From assembly GCF_964275005.1 (NCBI RefSeq), contig NC_092686.1:18304547-18368546 (forward strand): a stretch of 64,000 bases of DNA, given 5' to 3'. The stretch comes from Diadema setosum. Taxonomy: Eukaryota > Echinodermata > Echinoidea > Diadematoida > Diadematidae. Positions 1-12,548 of this stretch are shown piece by piece. Positions within the stretch are counted from its first letter, which is position 1. Each line of letters begins with the position of its first letter. The translations under genes were made by a program, and so were the position numbers. The notes beneath the pieces were generated by a model. It was not told the origin of the DNA. It made no database searches and was given only the letters and a program-made list of their open reading frames with translations.

Positions 1-708
1 AAGTTGTTACCAACCTTTAAAGAAGTGCAACATACTGAACCTTCATTATGTTGTTCAGATGGTAGGATTAAGCTGATTTTGTGACTGCTAACATAAAGTA
101 ACAGATCAAATTCTGCAATTAGCTCTTACAAATAGGCAGGCAAGGTTCTTTTCTTGAGAAAAAAAAATGTTGCAAAGAAATGCCTGTCTGTTCATTTTAT
201 TTAAGTGGTATATACTTCTTTTTTTCACATCTGTGGGCTACAACCCACATATAAATACTATGTCATGAAGACCATGCTTTCATTGATGCATAGCATGTTG
301 TTAGTTTGATGGCACCACTTTTCAACATTCTTTTAAGAAAAATGGTGAAAATAAACTGAAAACATCTTCTCGTCATTCCAGCAGCAATAGTCAAAATTCA
401 GTCACACTGATCATAAATCAAATGTTGTTATGATGAGTTAACTTACAACAATTCCTGCACCACATGGCTACCATCTGAGAGCACATGCTATAGGCTAAGA
501 ATCTTTTTTAATGTACTCACGTATAGATCATAGCTTGCTGCAGTGCCAAATGACTTCATTATTAAAAACACACTGTATATGATATCTGCTGACTGGTGTT
601 TGTGCAGTAGCAGCACCCATTAACTCTCTACAGAAAGTCAAAAGTTTGTTGCTCATTATCATTTGACTCTGACGGTGTGACAAATTTTGTATGTGCCTTT
701 CAATTCAG
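1..708. other. Intron of the unidentified gene (5' part outside the window)
   Basis: AT-rich and without a convincing open frame. It ends in a pyrimidine tract and CAG at 706-708. I see no recognisable transposon here. Confidence 0.6.
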
Positions 709-936
709 GATGAACGGGAGCGTCAAATCAACCTGGTTAAGGAACGTGTCCAGCGTGTTCGCTATGAACGTACCCTGACAATGAAGAACAAGGGTGCTCC
801 CAAAAAGCAGTTCACGGATTACATGGAGCCAGATGAGTCGGGTCTAACGGAGGATGAGAGGATGATGCGCATTGCTGATCGTATCAACAGTCAGTTCAAG
901 AAGGATGAAGTCAACTACAAGTCGGGACAGAAAAGT
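709..936 (+). CDS. Penultimate coding exon of the unidentified charged protein
   Basis: 76 codons, phase 0 at both ends. The donor is read at GTAAGT (937). Using the GT two bases earlier would give a poorer donor and break the frame into the next exon. The frame also runs open for 18 bp upstream of the exon by chance; the strong acceptor at 708 sets the true boundary. Codon use is richer in G+C than the surrounding intron, as expected of coding sequence. Confidence 0.78.
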
Positions 937-3900
937 GTAAGTGGCAGTTTGGTGTTCCCACTGCTTTGCAAAATAAACATCTTCTTTTTTCTTCTGTGTT
1001 AATAGTCAACAGAGATATATGCTACTTCCAATGAACAAGATAAGCTACAGTGAGCTGGAAGTGCTTATTGATTTAAATGCATTTCTAACAGATGTAACAT
1101 TTAACCAAAGTATCTCTTTTATTATTGCAAACTTCATATCTTCTATAAAGGCATATGCTTATGAAGAAACATATTTGAGTTCAGTTTACTGATTTCAAGT
1201 TTGATAATTTCAGTGCTGCTGGTCTTACCCAAGATAGATTCCATTGCCAAACATTCTTCATACTGACAGGGCTTGGAATGACTGGTAATTTCCATTAAGA
1301 GCATGTGGTAATATCTATTGAATACTTTTGTAAGCTGGGATAGAATGGAATAAACAGATGATAAGGTGACTTATTGGGCTGGTGAATAAAATTGAAAGAC
1401 AAACAGAAAGACAAAGTGAATAATTTGATGGATAGATGAATAAGGAAGAGATGTGAGCTTGTTTTAGTGACTGATATAGCATCTTCATATATGGGTGAAA
1501 TGAATTGCAGCAATTTTATGCAGATGTTGGTAATATATACTACTTGAATATTTTTAAATATTTGCTTTGTTGGTTGTTTTTTGCATTATTCTTTAAAATT
1601 CGATTCATATCATAGCATCAAATTCTCAGCAAAAGCTTCAACCGTCGATGTCACGCCTGTCGACATATTTTTGAGGAGGAAGTGAAAAAAACTGTATGTG
1701 CTACTAATCACAAAATGGCTTCAAGCGTTCCTGCACTCGCAGCTATTGCCAGTTCAACAATTTTTGATGGATATGACACTTCAAATTGTTGTTTGAAAAG
1801 TTTTTCAATTTCAATGCATTTACATATCAGTTCTTTTTTTTTTTCTTTTTTTTTGTCACATGAGCACAGGCACTTAGGTATGTGATGCTCCAAAATATCC
1901 TGTTCTCAAGTCAATATCCCAATCTCTTGTAAACTTTTTCTCAAAAGATAAATCTTCAGGTTCAACTATCAAGTGTAAGAGTTATTGTGGGCATTTATGT
2001 GTATATGGTGGTTTATTTCTCCACACTCTTGTGGTAGAAACCGGTCTGCAAATGTAAACTTGGAGACAATGCAAATATCTCAACTGTTCCTACTGAAAGT
2101 TCCAGTGCTAGGAGTGATTTTCGGTGGAAGATGGTTGTGATGTTGAAGTTCAGCATCATTCCTGTCTAGAAAAGGTACTGAAGTTTTATAAAGTCTCATA
2201 ACTCTGAGGAGGACAAAGAGGTCCACTAGGCTTGTGCTGTTTTTGTTTGTCTGTGGCATGAAGTGAACAAGAACTCATGACATCCCAGATATTGCGCATA
2301 AAGTGATCAGGGCTTTTCCTCTGGATTTTGCAGGTACCCTGTCTCAACTGTGCTGACTTGGCAGAACTTTCATGCTTAGGGCATCGTTTTTGACCGCTAC
2401 ATTTGAACTGATGACCTCATAATTGAAAATGATGAAATGCCTTTGTCAAACGTCGTAGCTATCAGTCCTTAATGAGGCAGAACCAGACTTGTTGATTTAA
2501 TGTTTTGAATAAGTATAAGATATGATGCAGCTGCAAGTTAGGACATGAAATTGTCTTCAGTATGGAACATTTCTTCTCTCAGGGGCAACTGCTGTGATGC
2601 CAATTTTGTTTTTGTTTCCCTCTTCATGTTTTGGTCTTCTTTCCTGTGGCTTTGAAGTCATCAAAGGATATTTCAAGTGAACTCTCATCCCCAGATTGAT
2701 TGTAAGACTTTAGACACCTTTAGAATGAAGGTAACAGTTCTCTGCAAGAAGTCATAGTGATTAATTTACACGAAGTGTTCTACGCTTTGGTGTCCTTTGA
2801 TGTTTGCACATTTCTCATTGATGACTTTGGGAGAGTTGTTCACGATTTGCTTGCTGTTCTTGAGGTGGACCTGGAGCAATTTTAGATGAGTATGTATTTG
2901 AATGAACTGAGTGGACAGAATGAAGATTTGGACCATAAATCACGCTGATGCCATCTTGAGCTATATTTTATTTTAGGAGCATCTTAGGGACATGTTTTTT
3001 ACCTTTCCTGTTAGGAGTCTATCCTTGGGTTTAATTCTCTCTGGGTTTTATGTGCATGTGTCTAATCTGAAGCTGCACTTCAGGATGTCTTATTGATTGA
3101 GGATCAGAGGCTGTTTGTAGGTACCGGTAATGCACCAGCTAACCCGTGATGTGTCAGTTTCTATGATGAATTTCTGGAATGAGCTCCAATCTTCAATGGT
3201 TTGTTCAATCCAGAGACATTGTAGGTCACACGCTCACACACACACACACACACACACAGACTAATTATTTTCCTTTGCTTTTGCTTTTTCTTCAATATTG
3301 GCACCACATTGCACCGATGGTTCCAAAGGGTATTACATTGTCTGCAAATGATATACAACACATGTGATAATTTTTGGTGTCAAGCTTGTCCATATAAAAA
3401 GAAAGACTTACCCATTTAAATCAAATGGAGATTTTGAAGGCAGTTCTGACAAATATATAAAGTCACTTCATACTGACATCATTGGAGAAATGTGGAAGGG
3501 CTAGGCATGTCATCTTCATAATTTCCATTGATTGTACTGTTTTTAAGCTTATCAGTCAACAATATTTTTAAAGGTCATGTTGGTTCATGAGATATTAATG
3601 ACTACCATGATATCTCACATAAGACCTAGATACAACTGTATCTCAGCCAATTTACATAAAATGTCCATTACCAGATATTTGTTAAGCAAGTACATGCAGT
3701 AAATAATGCAAAAGAAGTCAATATATAGAGCTGCAATGTTTCATGTGTCCACCATTGGTCCTTTGTGTCATGCAGTGTCGGTCTTACAATTTTTTTCTGA
3801 AAAAATGTGATAGCAGTGTATTTTATGATCCTTTTAGATTTTTTTTGTTTCATAAGCATTTATTCTCTTACATCATCACAATACACAATTTCTTCTAAAT

Positions 3901-4975
3901 TGTCATTTACAGCTTTCTTTATTTAATCACCTCTTTGGGAGATTTATGATAAAGTAATTTTTCCTTCTTTTGATTTTCATTCCAGGCATGTAACACAAGT
4001 TGTTATCTGGACCCTTACACTCAATGATAATTTATTTTGTCTTCAATCATATCACAATGTTTTTCTGTGAATGTGAATTCCACAGAGTTGACTGGCACCC
4101 TTCTTTATCAATTGTGATGCAATCTACAAACTATGATTTTTTTGACAAGTATTTTTTTTTTTCATGGTCTGCACAAATGCCAGAAATTTCAGTTTGCATG
4201 TTCTCAAAGATTACAGTTTGATACAAAGGTGTTTTTCTGTTTTCTGGTATATACAGCATGTAAGCAAGTGCACTTTTCGTCTTAAAGTTGATGCAAAGTT
4301 AGATATGTATTTTTTTATATATTTTTTTTTTTTGAGTGGATAAACAATGAAATTTGTCCTTTTGATTGCATACAATGCAGTCACAGTTATATATTTATGA
4401 TTACTTTATTTATCATGTAAATCATATCAAGCTCTTTTAGGGATTCACACATGTCACCATATAAGCCTTAGTCTCATCAAATTGTGACAACTGAATATGT
4501 TGCAAAGGCCACTGTTTAAGGTAAATGAAGAAAGTAGACACAAATATAAATTAATTCTGAAAATTTCATCCATATTTAATGTCAGTCTTCTCTTTCAAGT
4601 CTTGCCAGATGTTTAAAAATGCTCTAGATTCTGAAGAGGTTCTCTCTGTCTTGGTTCTTTAACCTCCTCCAAATGTAGGCCTTTGAACCTGACGAGGATG
4701 AGCTGGAATCTGTGACATCATCAGGCTCCAAGCCATCCACTCCTCAAAGTACCAGCCGGCCAAAGACTGGTCGCCTTCTGGGCCAGAAGGAGAGGGAGCG
4801 GCTGATCAAGTCGAGGCAGGCCAAACGACGGGAGATCAAGAAGGTGGCCAACAACAGTATCTCAGCTGCACCGGACATGGACTCCCTGGCTCAAATGATT
4901 GAGGATAGAAAGAAGGCAAGGTTGGAAACAGAGGTGGAGGAGGAGGAGAGCAGTGAGGCAGGATCTGCCCTCTAA
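709..4975 (+). CDS. 3' end of an unidentified charged, coiled-coil-like protein gene (two terminal exons, partial)
   Basis: Only the last two coding exons lie in the window: 709-936 (76 codons) and 4679-4975 (98 codons plus stop). The acceptor at 708 is a pyrimidine-rich stretch ending CAG. The donor after 936 is GTAAGT and the acceptor before 4679 ends TAG. Both junctions are phase 0, and the two reading frames join cleanly. The visible 174 residues are very rich in Lys, Arg and Glu. The first exon gives a helical charged stretch (starting DERERQINLVKERV) and an acidic patch with MEPDESGLTEDERMM. The second starts with an acidic segment (FEPDEDELE), then a Ser/Thr/Pro linker, a basic helix (GQKERERLIKSRQAKRRE), a short hydrophobic motif (PDMDSLAQMIEDRKK) and an acidic tail ending EAGSAL. 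That hydrophobic-basic motif recalls WH2 or formin DAD elements, but too weakly for a call. I do not recognise the family; no catalytic residues or membrane segments are visible. The gene continues upstream of base 1. Confidence 0.75.
937..4678. other. Intron (3.74 kb) of the unidentified gene
   Basis: Bounded by GTAAGT and TAG. AT-rich, no coding signal. It contains a (CA)n microsatellite at 3234-3258 and poly(T) runs near 1836 and 4320. The short open frames here have no composition or motif support. Confidence 0.65.
3234..3258. repeat. (CA)n microsatellite
   Basis: About 12 uninterrupted CA dinucleotides inside the intron. Confidence 0.9.
4679..4975 (+). CDS. Last coding exon of the unidentified charged protein, with stop codon
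   Basis: 98 codons then TAA (4973-4975). The first residues are AFEPDEDELE. The exon lies after a T/C-rich acceptor tract ending AAATGTAG. The composition jumps to GC-rich against the AT-rich intron. The last 25 residues are strongly acidic with a Glu run, typical of a disordered tail. AT-rich sequence after the stop is the 3' UTR; I could not fix the poly(A) site. Confidence 0.78.
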   Translation, partial: AFEPDEDELESVTSSGSKPSTPQSTSRPKTGRLLGQKERERLIKSRQAKRREIKKVANNSISAAPDMDSLAQMIEDRKKARLETEVEEEESSEAGSAL

Positions 4976-6330
4976 AGATCTTTGTCAGCTTCAACTTTGA
5001 TATTAGTCTTCTTTAGCGACAGTTATCTCAGATTTTCTATCGAACTTTCAAAGTAGTTAGGATCATAATGTAATCAAATCATGCTGATATGCAACATGCA
5101 TTCCAGGAAGATGATTACCTGCATTTTGATAAGTTTGTGTGCAAGTATACCTTACCTAGAACTCCATCACAAGTGCCTTACCATTCCAGTCTGCAATACA
5201 TTCAGTCATGTGATTCATGGTCACACACATAAACATTGTAAATTATTGACACTTACCGATGGGCCTGTCTTTTTGCATTTTACAATTCTGTATGGTACAT
5301 GTCATCTTTGGTGTATTTCTCCTCTCTCTTTTTTTTTTTCTTGATATAATGATCTGATTAACATATTCAGTATACATGAGTTAAGTAAGGAATGGCATTT
5401 TCCATTCTGTTAACTAACACATTATAGATAACATTCTATATGATTGTAGATTTTATGAAAGATGTCACTCTACATGTTTATTCATCAGAGTTTGACATAA
5501 GTTGCAAATCAGATAAGTCTGTCTGTATGCACCACATCACTTTACTGCCCAAAATTGCTCATACATGTTTCCGACTTGTAACTGTACTTTTGCTCTCGCT
5601 TTTAAATAGTGAATCAAAATTATATATTTTTCTTCTTCTTTTCTTTTTTTTTTTATCCTGTTCATGTTATGGCAAGGTAATCTTTACCATGATAATCCCA
5701 GAATTTTATCATGAAACTCTCATCAGTATGTGTGATTCTAACATTCTATGAAGTCTGAAATTGTTGTGTACGCAACACATTGTCCTATTCCACATTTTAT
5801 TTTTGTGCAAACTCTGGATAGCAGCATTTTTGTATGAAAACTATGCTTTCCCAAAAAATCTTTACACCTTGATATGATTGTAATCAAATTGTGCATCCGT
5901 CCATATTTTTTAGGTAAATCACATGTGTACTTATTCAGGCAAGATACATGAGTATCATGGCAAACATGAAGACTATGAATATTTGGATTGTAGTAGATTT
6001 ATCACCAATGACTGTTTCAATCCTCCTTTTTCTGTATCTCATATCATTGTCTTTGGTTTATCATTTGCACAGTATGGATGTATATACCTTATATCAAATG
6101 CAGAAATCTTATATTCAGAAATGTAGAATTTGCTATTTTGTAATTAGTATAGTTTTTTTACCATGATTTCAATGTTGCCCATTATCAGGTGTCCTAGTGA
6201 AGTTGTGCAGGTATCCATGATATTTGTATATTTAGAGCAGGCATGGTCTTTCAAATTTTATTGACAAAGTACTTTAAAGAGTGTGTGTGTTAGAGTAGTA
6301 ATGAGTAATGTGTGCTTTTACATTTACACA
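4976..6330. other. 3' UTR and intergenic sequence
   Basis: AT-rich sequence following the stop codon of the charged-protein gene. Part must be 3' UTR, but no cleavage site can be fixed by eye. No other gene is visible. Confidence 0.45.
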
Positions 6331-6893
6331 TTAAAGGACAAGTCCACCTTCATAGACATGTGGATTAAGTGAAGGCAACAATGTTAGTAGAACACATCAG
6401 TGAAAGTTTGGGGAAAATTAGATCTTCCGTTCAAAAGTTGTGAATTTTTGAAGTATCTGCGCAGTCACTGCTGGATGAGAAGACTACCACAGTGTATGAT
6501 GTCACATGCGTACAACGATATAAGGAAAATAAAAAGAGAATTTCACAAAACTTTACTTTTTGAATTAAGTGCACATTTCTTCAACTAGTTACTGACATAT
6601 GTTAAGGGTAATATTATTCCCCTTGCCTTCTGAAAGAGAGAAGTCGAGTGTTCTTTTGTTATGCGAAAAAAGTAAAAATATGTTGAATTTTCTTTAATCT
6701 TCCTTTATATCGTTGTACTCATGTGACATCACAACCCATAGTAGTCTTCTCATCCAGCTTTTAGTAAGCAGAAATAAATTTCATAACTTTTCAACGGATT
6801 GTCCGATTTTCCTCAAACTCTCACTGATGTGTTCTACTAACATTGCTGCATTCACTCAACCCACATGTCTATGAAGGTGAACTTGCCCTTTAA
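6331..6893. mobile_element. Foldback MITE, family F1, copy 1, flanked by TTAA
   Basis: The two ends are long imperfect inverted repeats of about 230 bp. The left end reads TTAAAGGACAAGTCCACC and the right end is its reverse complement, GGTGAACTTGCCCTTTAA. Landmarks recur in reverse order on each side: a CATGTG near the end, a GTTCTACTAA block, and a GATGTCACATG block. The 60-100 bp centre is not repeated. No coding capacity. TTAA at both ends suggests piggyBac-type mobilisation (inference). Confidence 0.85.
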
Positions 6894-7502
6894 ATTATCA
6901 TTCTATCAAAATCATGGATACGAAGAAGTAAGTGATTGTTTTCAACTTCATATTTTTGACAAAATATTTATATTTAAACTGCATCATATACTATTCTAAA
7001 TGACTGAATTTACGGTAAATGAAGTTCAGTATCTTAACGTGTACCAACACCCTGGAAATCAAATTTGTGTACAGCTAGGATACACAAAAAACAACCATAA
7101 TTCACCTGTGGGAGCTCCTGAAAGTAGGCCTATACATATTTTGATAAATCAAATCATATATCTGTGATAATCTGGCACTTGTGCTCCACGCATTTAATTT
7201 CTGCTCCGTAAGCGCCAGTACTAGCATGAGCGCATTCTAGCTATATGGGTACATTTTTACGAATGATAAAAACAAATATCAATAGTGTGATCGTTTGATT
7301 GAAAAAATCAGGTAATTGACTAGTCTATTACAAGTCCTTTGTATACTCTTTTAAAGTTACTTTTGTACACTCTTTAAAAGTTACTTTTTAACCACAATAG
7401 ATAAAGATTGGAGTGACAGAAAATTTAAATATTTTGGAGAGGGCATGTCTCATGTATATTCTACAAATATAGTAAACATAATACTCAGGGTATTGGTACA
7501 CT

Positions 7503-7888
7503 TTAAAGGGACTGTACAGTTCTGATTGAGGTGAGGATTTAGCTTTTAACGTTTTGCGATATATTCAGAAAACACTCTATGAGATGTCAAAGAGCATGCT
7601 ATTCTAATGGGTATCAAAAGTTTATTTGATGAAAATGGGTTTTGAAATGGCTGAGATATCCAAAAACAAGGTGAAACAGAGAGATCCTAATAAAAGGTGT
7701 CGCCTTTAATTATTAACACTTTTTTGCATATCTCAGCCATTTGAAAACCAATTTTCATCAAATAAATGTTGAATCCTTCCTAAAATTGCATGCTCTTTCA
7801 TATTTCATAAAGAGGTTTCTCATTATCTCACTTAGGAATGTTATAAATTTGAATCCCCACCTCAACCAGTACTGTACAGTCCCTTTAA
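7503..7888. mobile_element. Foldback MITE, family F2, copy 1, flanked by TTAA
   Basis: The left end TTAAAGGGACTGTACAGT is matched at the right by ACTGTACAGTCCCTTTAA. The inverted homology runs through most of the 386 bp (for example ATTTGATGAAAAT against ATTTTCATCAAAT, and GGCTGAGATAT against ATATCTCAGCC). No open frame of its own. Confidence 0.88.
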
Positions 7889-10800
7889 TTATGAAATTTG
7901 ATGGACTAACAGCTTTGAAAACGAATCAAAACAAAACATGGCAAAGATGGAACTGTTCTACAGTTTTGATTATTGTCACATTTTGGATATATGTACAATT
8001 ATTTCAACTATGTTGCTATATGTTTGTTTTGATGTGATTTTGGAAAATGTACAGCCAAATGCCATTCTGTGTTATTCTATAGACCTCTTTTTGAAGGACC
8101 CCCCCCCCCCCCCTTTGGAAGTTCTAGCAGTTTACACAGGTTGTTTAGAGTCAGTAACAAACTGGTTAAAGATATACACATACAGGCAACTCCCATTTTA
8201 AAGAAATCCTCGAGACCGATAGTTTTCTTTTTCATAATTAAAATCATGTTATAACCAAAGAAATTTTGCTCCATAAACTTCATTGATAATAATTGTGGGA
8301 CCTGAATATTTACTTTGTTGTAACAAAAGTTTGTTATAACTGTGTATGTTGTAATAGGAATCACCTTGTGTGTAATGTGTGTGGTCACGTTTCCAGCATA
8401 AAGTCAGATACCATAAAAAGGAAGAAAAATATGTGTTAAGCCAACTTTGGCAATATAACCTGAACAGTTTCTAACTTTTAATTCTTTATAAAGATATTTT
8501 CCTTGTAATAAAGTGGAGCAAATCATTTATCAACTTAAAGCTTATCATCTAAAAAGTTAATATACATGTACGTCCAAAACCCCCAAATTTATTTTTCTGA
8601 CATATGGTTCTCGTGAGGACACATCACATTTTTGATGGTCTACATTAAGTGCTAATCAATGATTAGTCTAAATGCAATCATGTGACTTACGCAGCAGGGG
8701 TCGAAATTGTTACATTACGAGCAGTGATGGCACGTCAGGTGATATAGTTCCAGAAATTGGCTGGCTGCTGACCTGATTAGAATGAAATCACCTGTATTTA
8801 TGTGGACCATATTATATAAGAGATATTGCCTCGTCTATTGTAAAATAATGTTTGGCAGTCCCTTGAGAGTTTTATTTTCCCTCAGTGCTGCATGCTTCAG
8901 GGAAATTTAATCTGTTGGGGAAATATAATTTGTTGGGGAAGTCAAGTGTTATAAATCTAATAAAGGCAATACCTGTTAATTGTCTCAGCATGATTTTTTC
9001 ATTTTTAGATCAAGATACATGTTTGGGTTTTTTTTTAGTTGATTGTGAATCAAAAATTAATGTCAAACGTTGCATTTTAATTGACCCATCAGATGAATAT
9101 AAAATTGCACTAACAGATCTAACACCACCAAGTCCGATGTGACTTTTTAGTGCCGGGACTGTGACTTTTCTTTGTGTTACAAGAACAGCCCATTCTAATT
9201 TGCATTTGCATGTATGTGCACGTGTATCATCCATGTTTTCAAACATTGCATTTTGTTCTTTTCATGTCATTCACAGAATAGAGGCAAGGCTTTGCTATTT
9301 TTGTTTTTGGTGTCCAAATGCTGCACAGAAGAGTTTGACCAGATGCTAGAATGGTAAACATAATACATGTATGTGCAACATTGCTCATTTACAATCATCT
9401 ACCTTTGAAATTTTACACTTACATCTCATTTAAAAGACTAAATTTCATTGGATGTTTTCCTTTGTCCAAAAGTCAATATGTGTTTGTGTGTTTTCTCATT
9501 TTGTGATATACAAATTAAAAATAGAGATTTTCTTCATTAATCCAGACAAATTTTGTCCTTTTAGTGTTTCTGGTGTCATTTATTTTATTGTGGTTGACTG
9601 AAATTTGCATGTGTGATTATGGAGGTGATCCTGTAAAGAAACTCAAGTTGCCCATCACTTTATGCTAGATGTTCATTGCACATGTAACTCCGTTAGTCAT
9701 GCCAACCCAGAAAAAGTTCCACACCCAGCTTCACTTCACTTTCTCTTTCTTTCCATGCAATGTACTTGGCACTGTATAGGCTATTGTAAAAGTGGAAACG
9801 TTTCAAAAAAGTTGAGATTTAAAAACTTAAGTCAGATTATCATAAGTCAGTTTATCAGCCCATCAGAATTGGGTATCTAGAGACTGATATTCTGACTTCT
9901 GTTTGACCTCAACTTTTTGATATGCAAAGGGCCCAGATGTCCCAACATGAAGCATACTTGCATGTACTTAACTTAAATAAAAATAATGTCAACTATTCAT
10001 TACATGGCCATGTGTAACACTTGCACTGCCTTCATGCACGCACACACACACACACACACACACACATACATATACACACACATGCATACATGTACATACA
10101 AAGAGTACAACCTTTCAACCTTCTCATCACTATTCCTGAAATACTGCATTAATTCAAGAACCCAACCATGCTACATTTGTAACACCATGACAGCAAAATT
10201 AGACTTTTGTAGCACAACGCTTTTTTTTTAATTCAAGAACATGTAGAGTATTAAAGTGTAACAATCGTTAACCAGAATAAATGTCACATTTCTTTATACA
10301 AGTGTGAAAAATTGTTCAACCTTAATTTGTTCCAAGGACAGAACATAGCACAACAATTTTTTTTTTTTTCTGACAGGTGCAACTTATTATTACAAGCTCT
10401 TTGTGGTAGAAATTCTATGTAATAATATACATATCAGTGGGTTTAACACAACACTTTAAATGATTATGCCATCAGGATATTGGTGCAAATTGCTGCATAG
10501 ATGTAGCACCATGTGCCAGTCCAATGTCTGTGAAGACAAAATGTTGATGACTTCACAAATACCAAATGTCTATTGTAGGAAGTGCAAAATTGCATTTTGA
10601 AACACGAACTCCCATGACTTCTCAGTCATAAAACAATGCTTCTTAAACATTAACAAGTGGTAAAACTGTATTCTCAATCTCACAATTTGATATGCTTCAG
10701 CATTTCTCATGACTTGCGATTTTCAAAATAATAAAATGTATGATATACAGTCTGTAAATCCAGTATACTGCCACTTTAAGTCAATGCAGATGTCTGCCTA

Positions 10801-11136
10801 TATGTATGTTGACTCCCCTCTCTGTCGAGTTCATGTCCACTGAAATGACAAGGTTTTAAGGCAGTAATGCACAATTACAAGGAAGGAAATGATTATGAAA
10901 CTGCTGGTACAGTGTATTCCTTTTATAGGGAAGTCCTCATACAGGACTGGCAGTTTTCTTTCATTATATTGAAATGTCGTTACAGCTGAACAGTAGTGTA
11001 TAAAGAAGTTTACATACATGTACACGTGTAGATTATAATTTTGGGACTTCAGTTTAAATTGCTGTATATTGAAGCAAGAATTTAGTTACAACTGTTACAA
11101 TAGCAATGTACTGTATACGCCTACATTTGGTCTATT
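7889..11136. other. Intergenic, no gene seen
   Basis: AT-rich. It contains an (AC)n tract at 10037-10066, a poly(C) run near 8100, and GTTATAAC-containing repeats around 8250-8350. None of the short open frames shows coding composition. Confidence 0.5.
10037..10066. repeat. (AC)n microsatellite
   Basis: About 14 AC dinucleotides, followed by degenerate ACAT repeats to about 10100. Confidence 0.9.
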
Positions 11137-11696
11137 TTAAAGGACAAGTTCATCTTCATTAACATAAGGATTAAGAGAATGCAGCAATATTAGTAGAACA
11201 CTGAAAATTTGAGGAAAATTGGACAATCGATGCAAAAGTTATGAATTTTTAAAATTTTTGTGTTGGAACCGCTGGATAAGGAGACTACTAAGGCTTGTGA
11301 TGTCATATGAGTACAACAGTATAAAGAAAATGTAAAGAAAAATTCAACATATTTTCACTTTTTTTGCATAATAAAAGAGCACTTGACTTGCCTCTTTCTA
11401 AAGGCAATGGGAATAATATTACCCATTACATATGTCGGTAGCGAGTCAAGGGAATGTGTACTTTTTTCAAAAGATGAAATTTTGTGAAATTCTCTTTATA
11501 TTTTCCTTATATTGTTGTACGCATGTGACATCATACACTGCAGTAGTCTTCTCATCCAGCGGTGACTGCACAAAATCTTCAAAAATTCATAACTTTTGAA
11601 CGGATTGTCTGATTTTCCTCAAACTTTCAATGATGTGTTCTAATATTGCTACATTCTCTCAATCCTTATGTTAATGAAGGTGAACTTGTCCTTTAA
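11137..11696. mobile_element. Foldback MITE, family F1, copy 2, flanked by TTAA
   Basis: Same family as the element at 6331, colinear along its length and nearly the same size (560 bp). The left end is TTAAAGGACAAGTTCATC and the right end is AACTTGTCCTTTAA. The GTTGTACGCATGTGACATCA and CTTCTCATCCAGC blocks seen in copy 1 are present in the right arm. Confidence 0.87.
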
Positions 11697-12548
11697 AGAC
11701 AATACATCTGTGCTGAAGAAACAATGGAAAAAAAGTTGCTTGACCACCTCATTATTTAGTCTCTTGTATGAGGTATTGTACTAAGTGGTACGTGGTAAAG
11801 CACTGAAATAGTTTGTTCATCCTCAGATGAGAAAAAAAAGTATGCATAGACGGGGCAACTACAAAACTGTACCTGCATAAATGAATGGAAGAATATGATA
11901 TACTCCTAAGATGTTGGATATCTGGAATGTGACATAGTTCAAAAACATATTACAGCTCCATTTAATTCAGACAAATATAAACTTGAAATCTCAATACAAA
12001 AAGGGAAACAATTGAAATCAGGTTGCACTTTAATCGCCTACTAACTGGATTGCAGGAGCCAGTTGTTTGTTTTCGATAAAGGGCTGTGAAAGTGTGATAA
12101 ATGTCTCTTCGAAGTACCCTACAAAAACAAAAGTAGAGAGCAGCGGTTCAAGTTTGAGAAATTTGAAGGAATAAATCACAAGTTCGAAATATATTCCCAT
12201 TTGAAAAGGTAACTTGTATTACTTATATTGCTTGCTAAAACACCACCTTTGTCCAATGCAATCATAATGCTTGCGGGAGCTGGAAGTTATCACTTATTTG
12301 CATATTATTGAAATTGATCATTCTCTTTTTACAGTAACACTTCTGTGGATTGATATAGTAAGTCTAACCATCTTGACTTCTACCACATCTTTAAATGCAT
12401 TAACCGATAGGCATGTTCTACATCAAAGTTAGTGGTTTGACAGGCTCCAGGCCTGACATCAACATTTAGATTTTGTCCTTTCCATGCACAGCATGACTGC
12501 AGCAAGAGAAGTTTAATTTTCAAGAAACTGACATTCTTGTATCTCAAT
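11697..12548. other. Probable 3' UTR and downstream flank of the minus-strand gene
   Basis: AT-rich and without a coding signal. The minus-strand transcript from 13109 must terminate here, but no clear AATAAA on the minus strand was found, so the poly(A) site is not placed. Confidence 0.4.
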
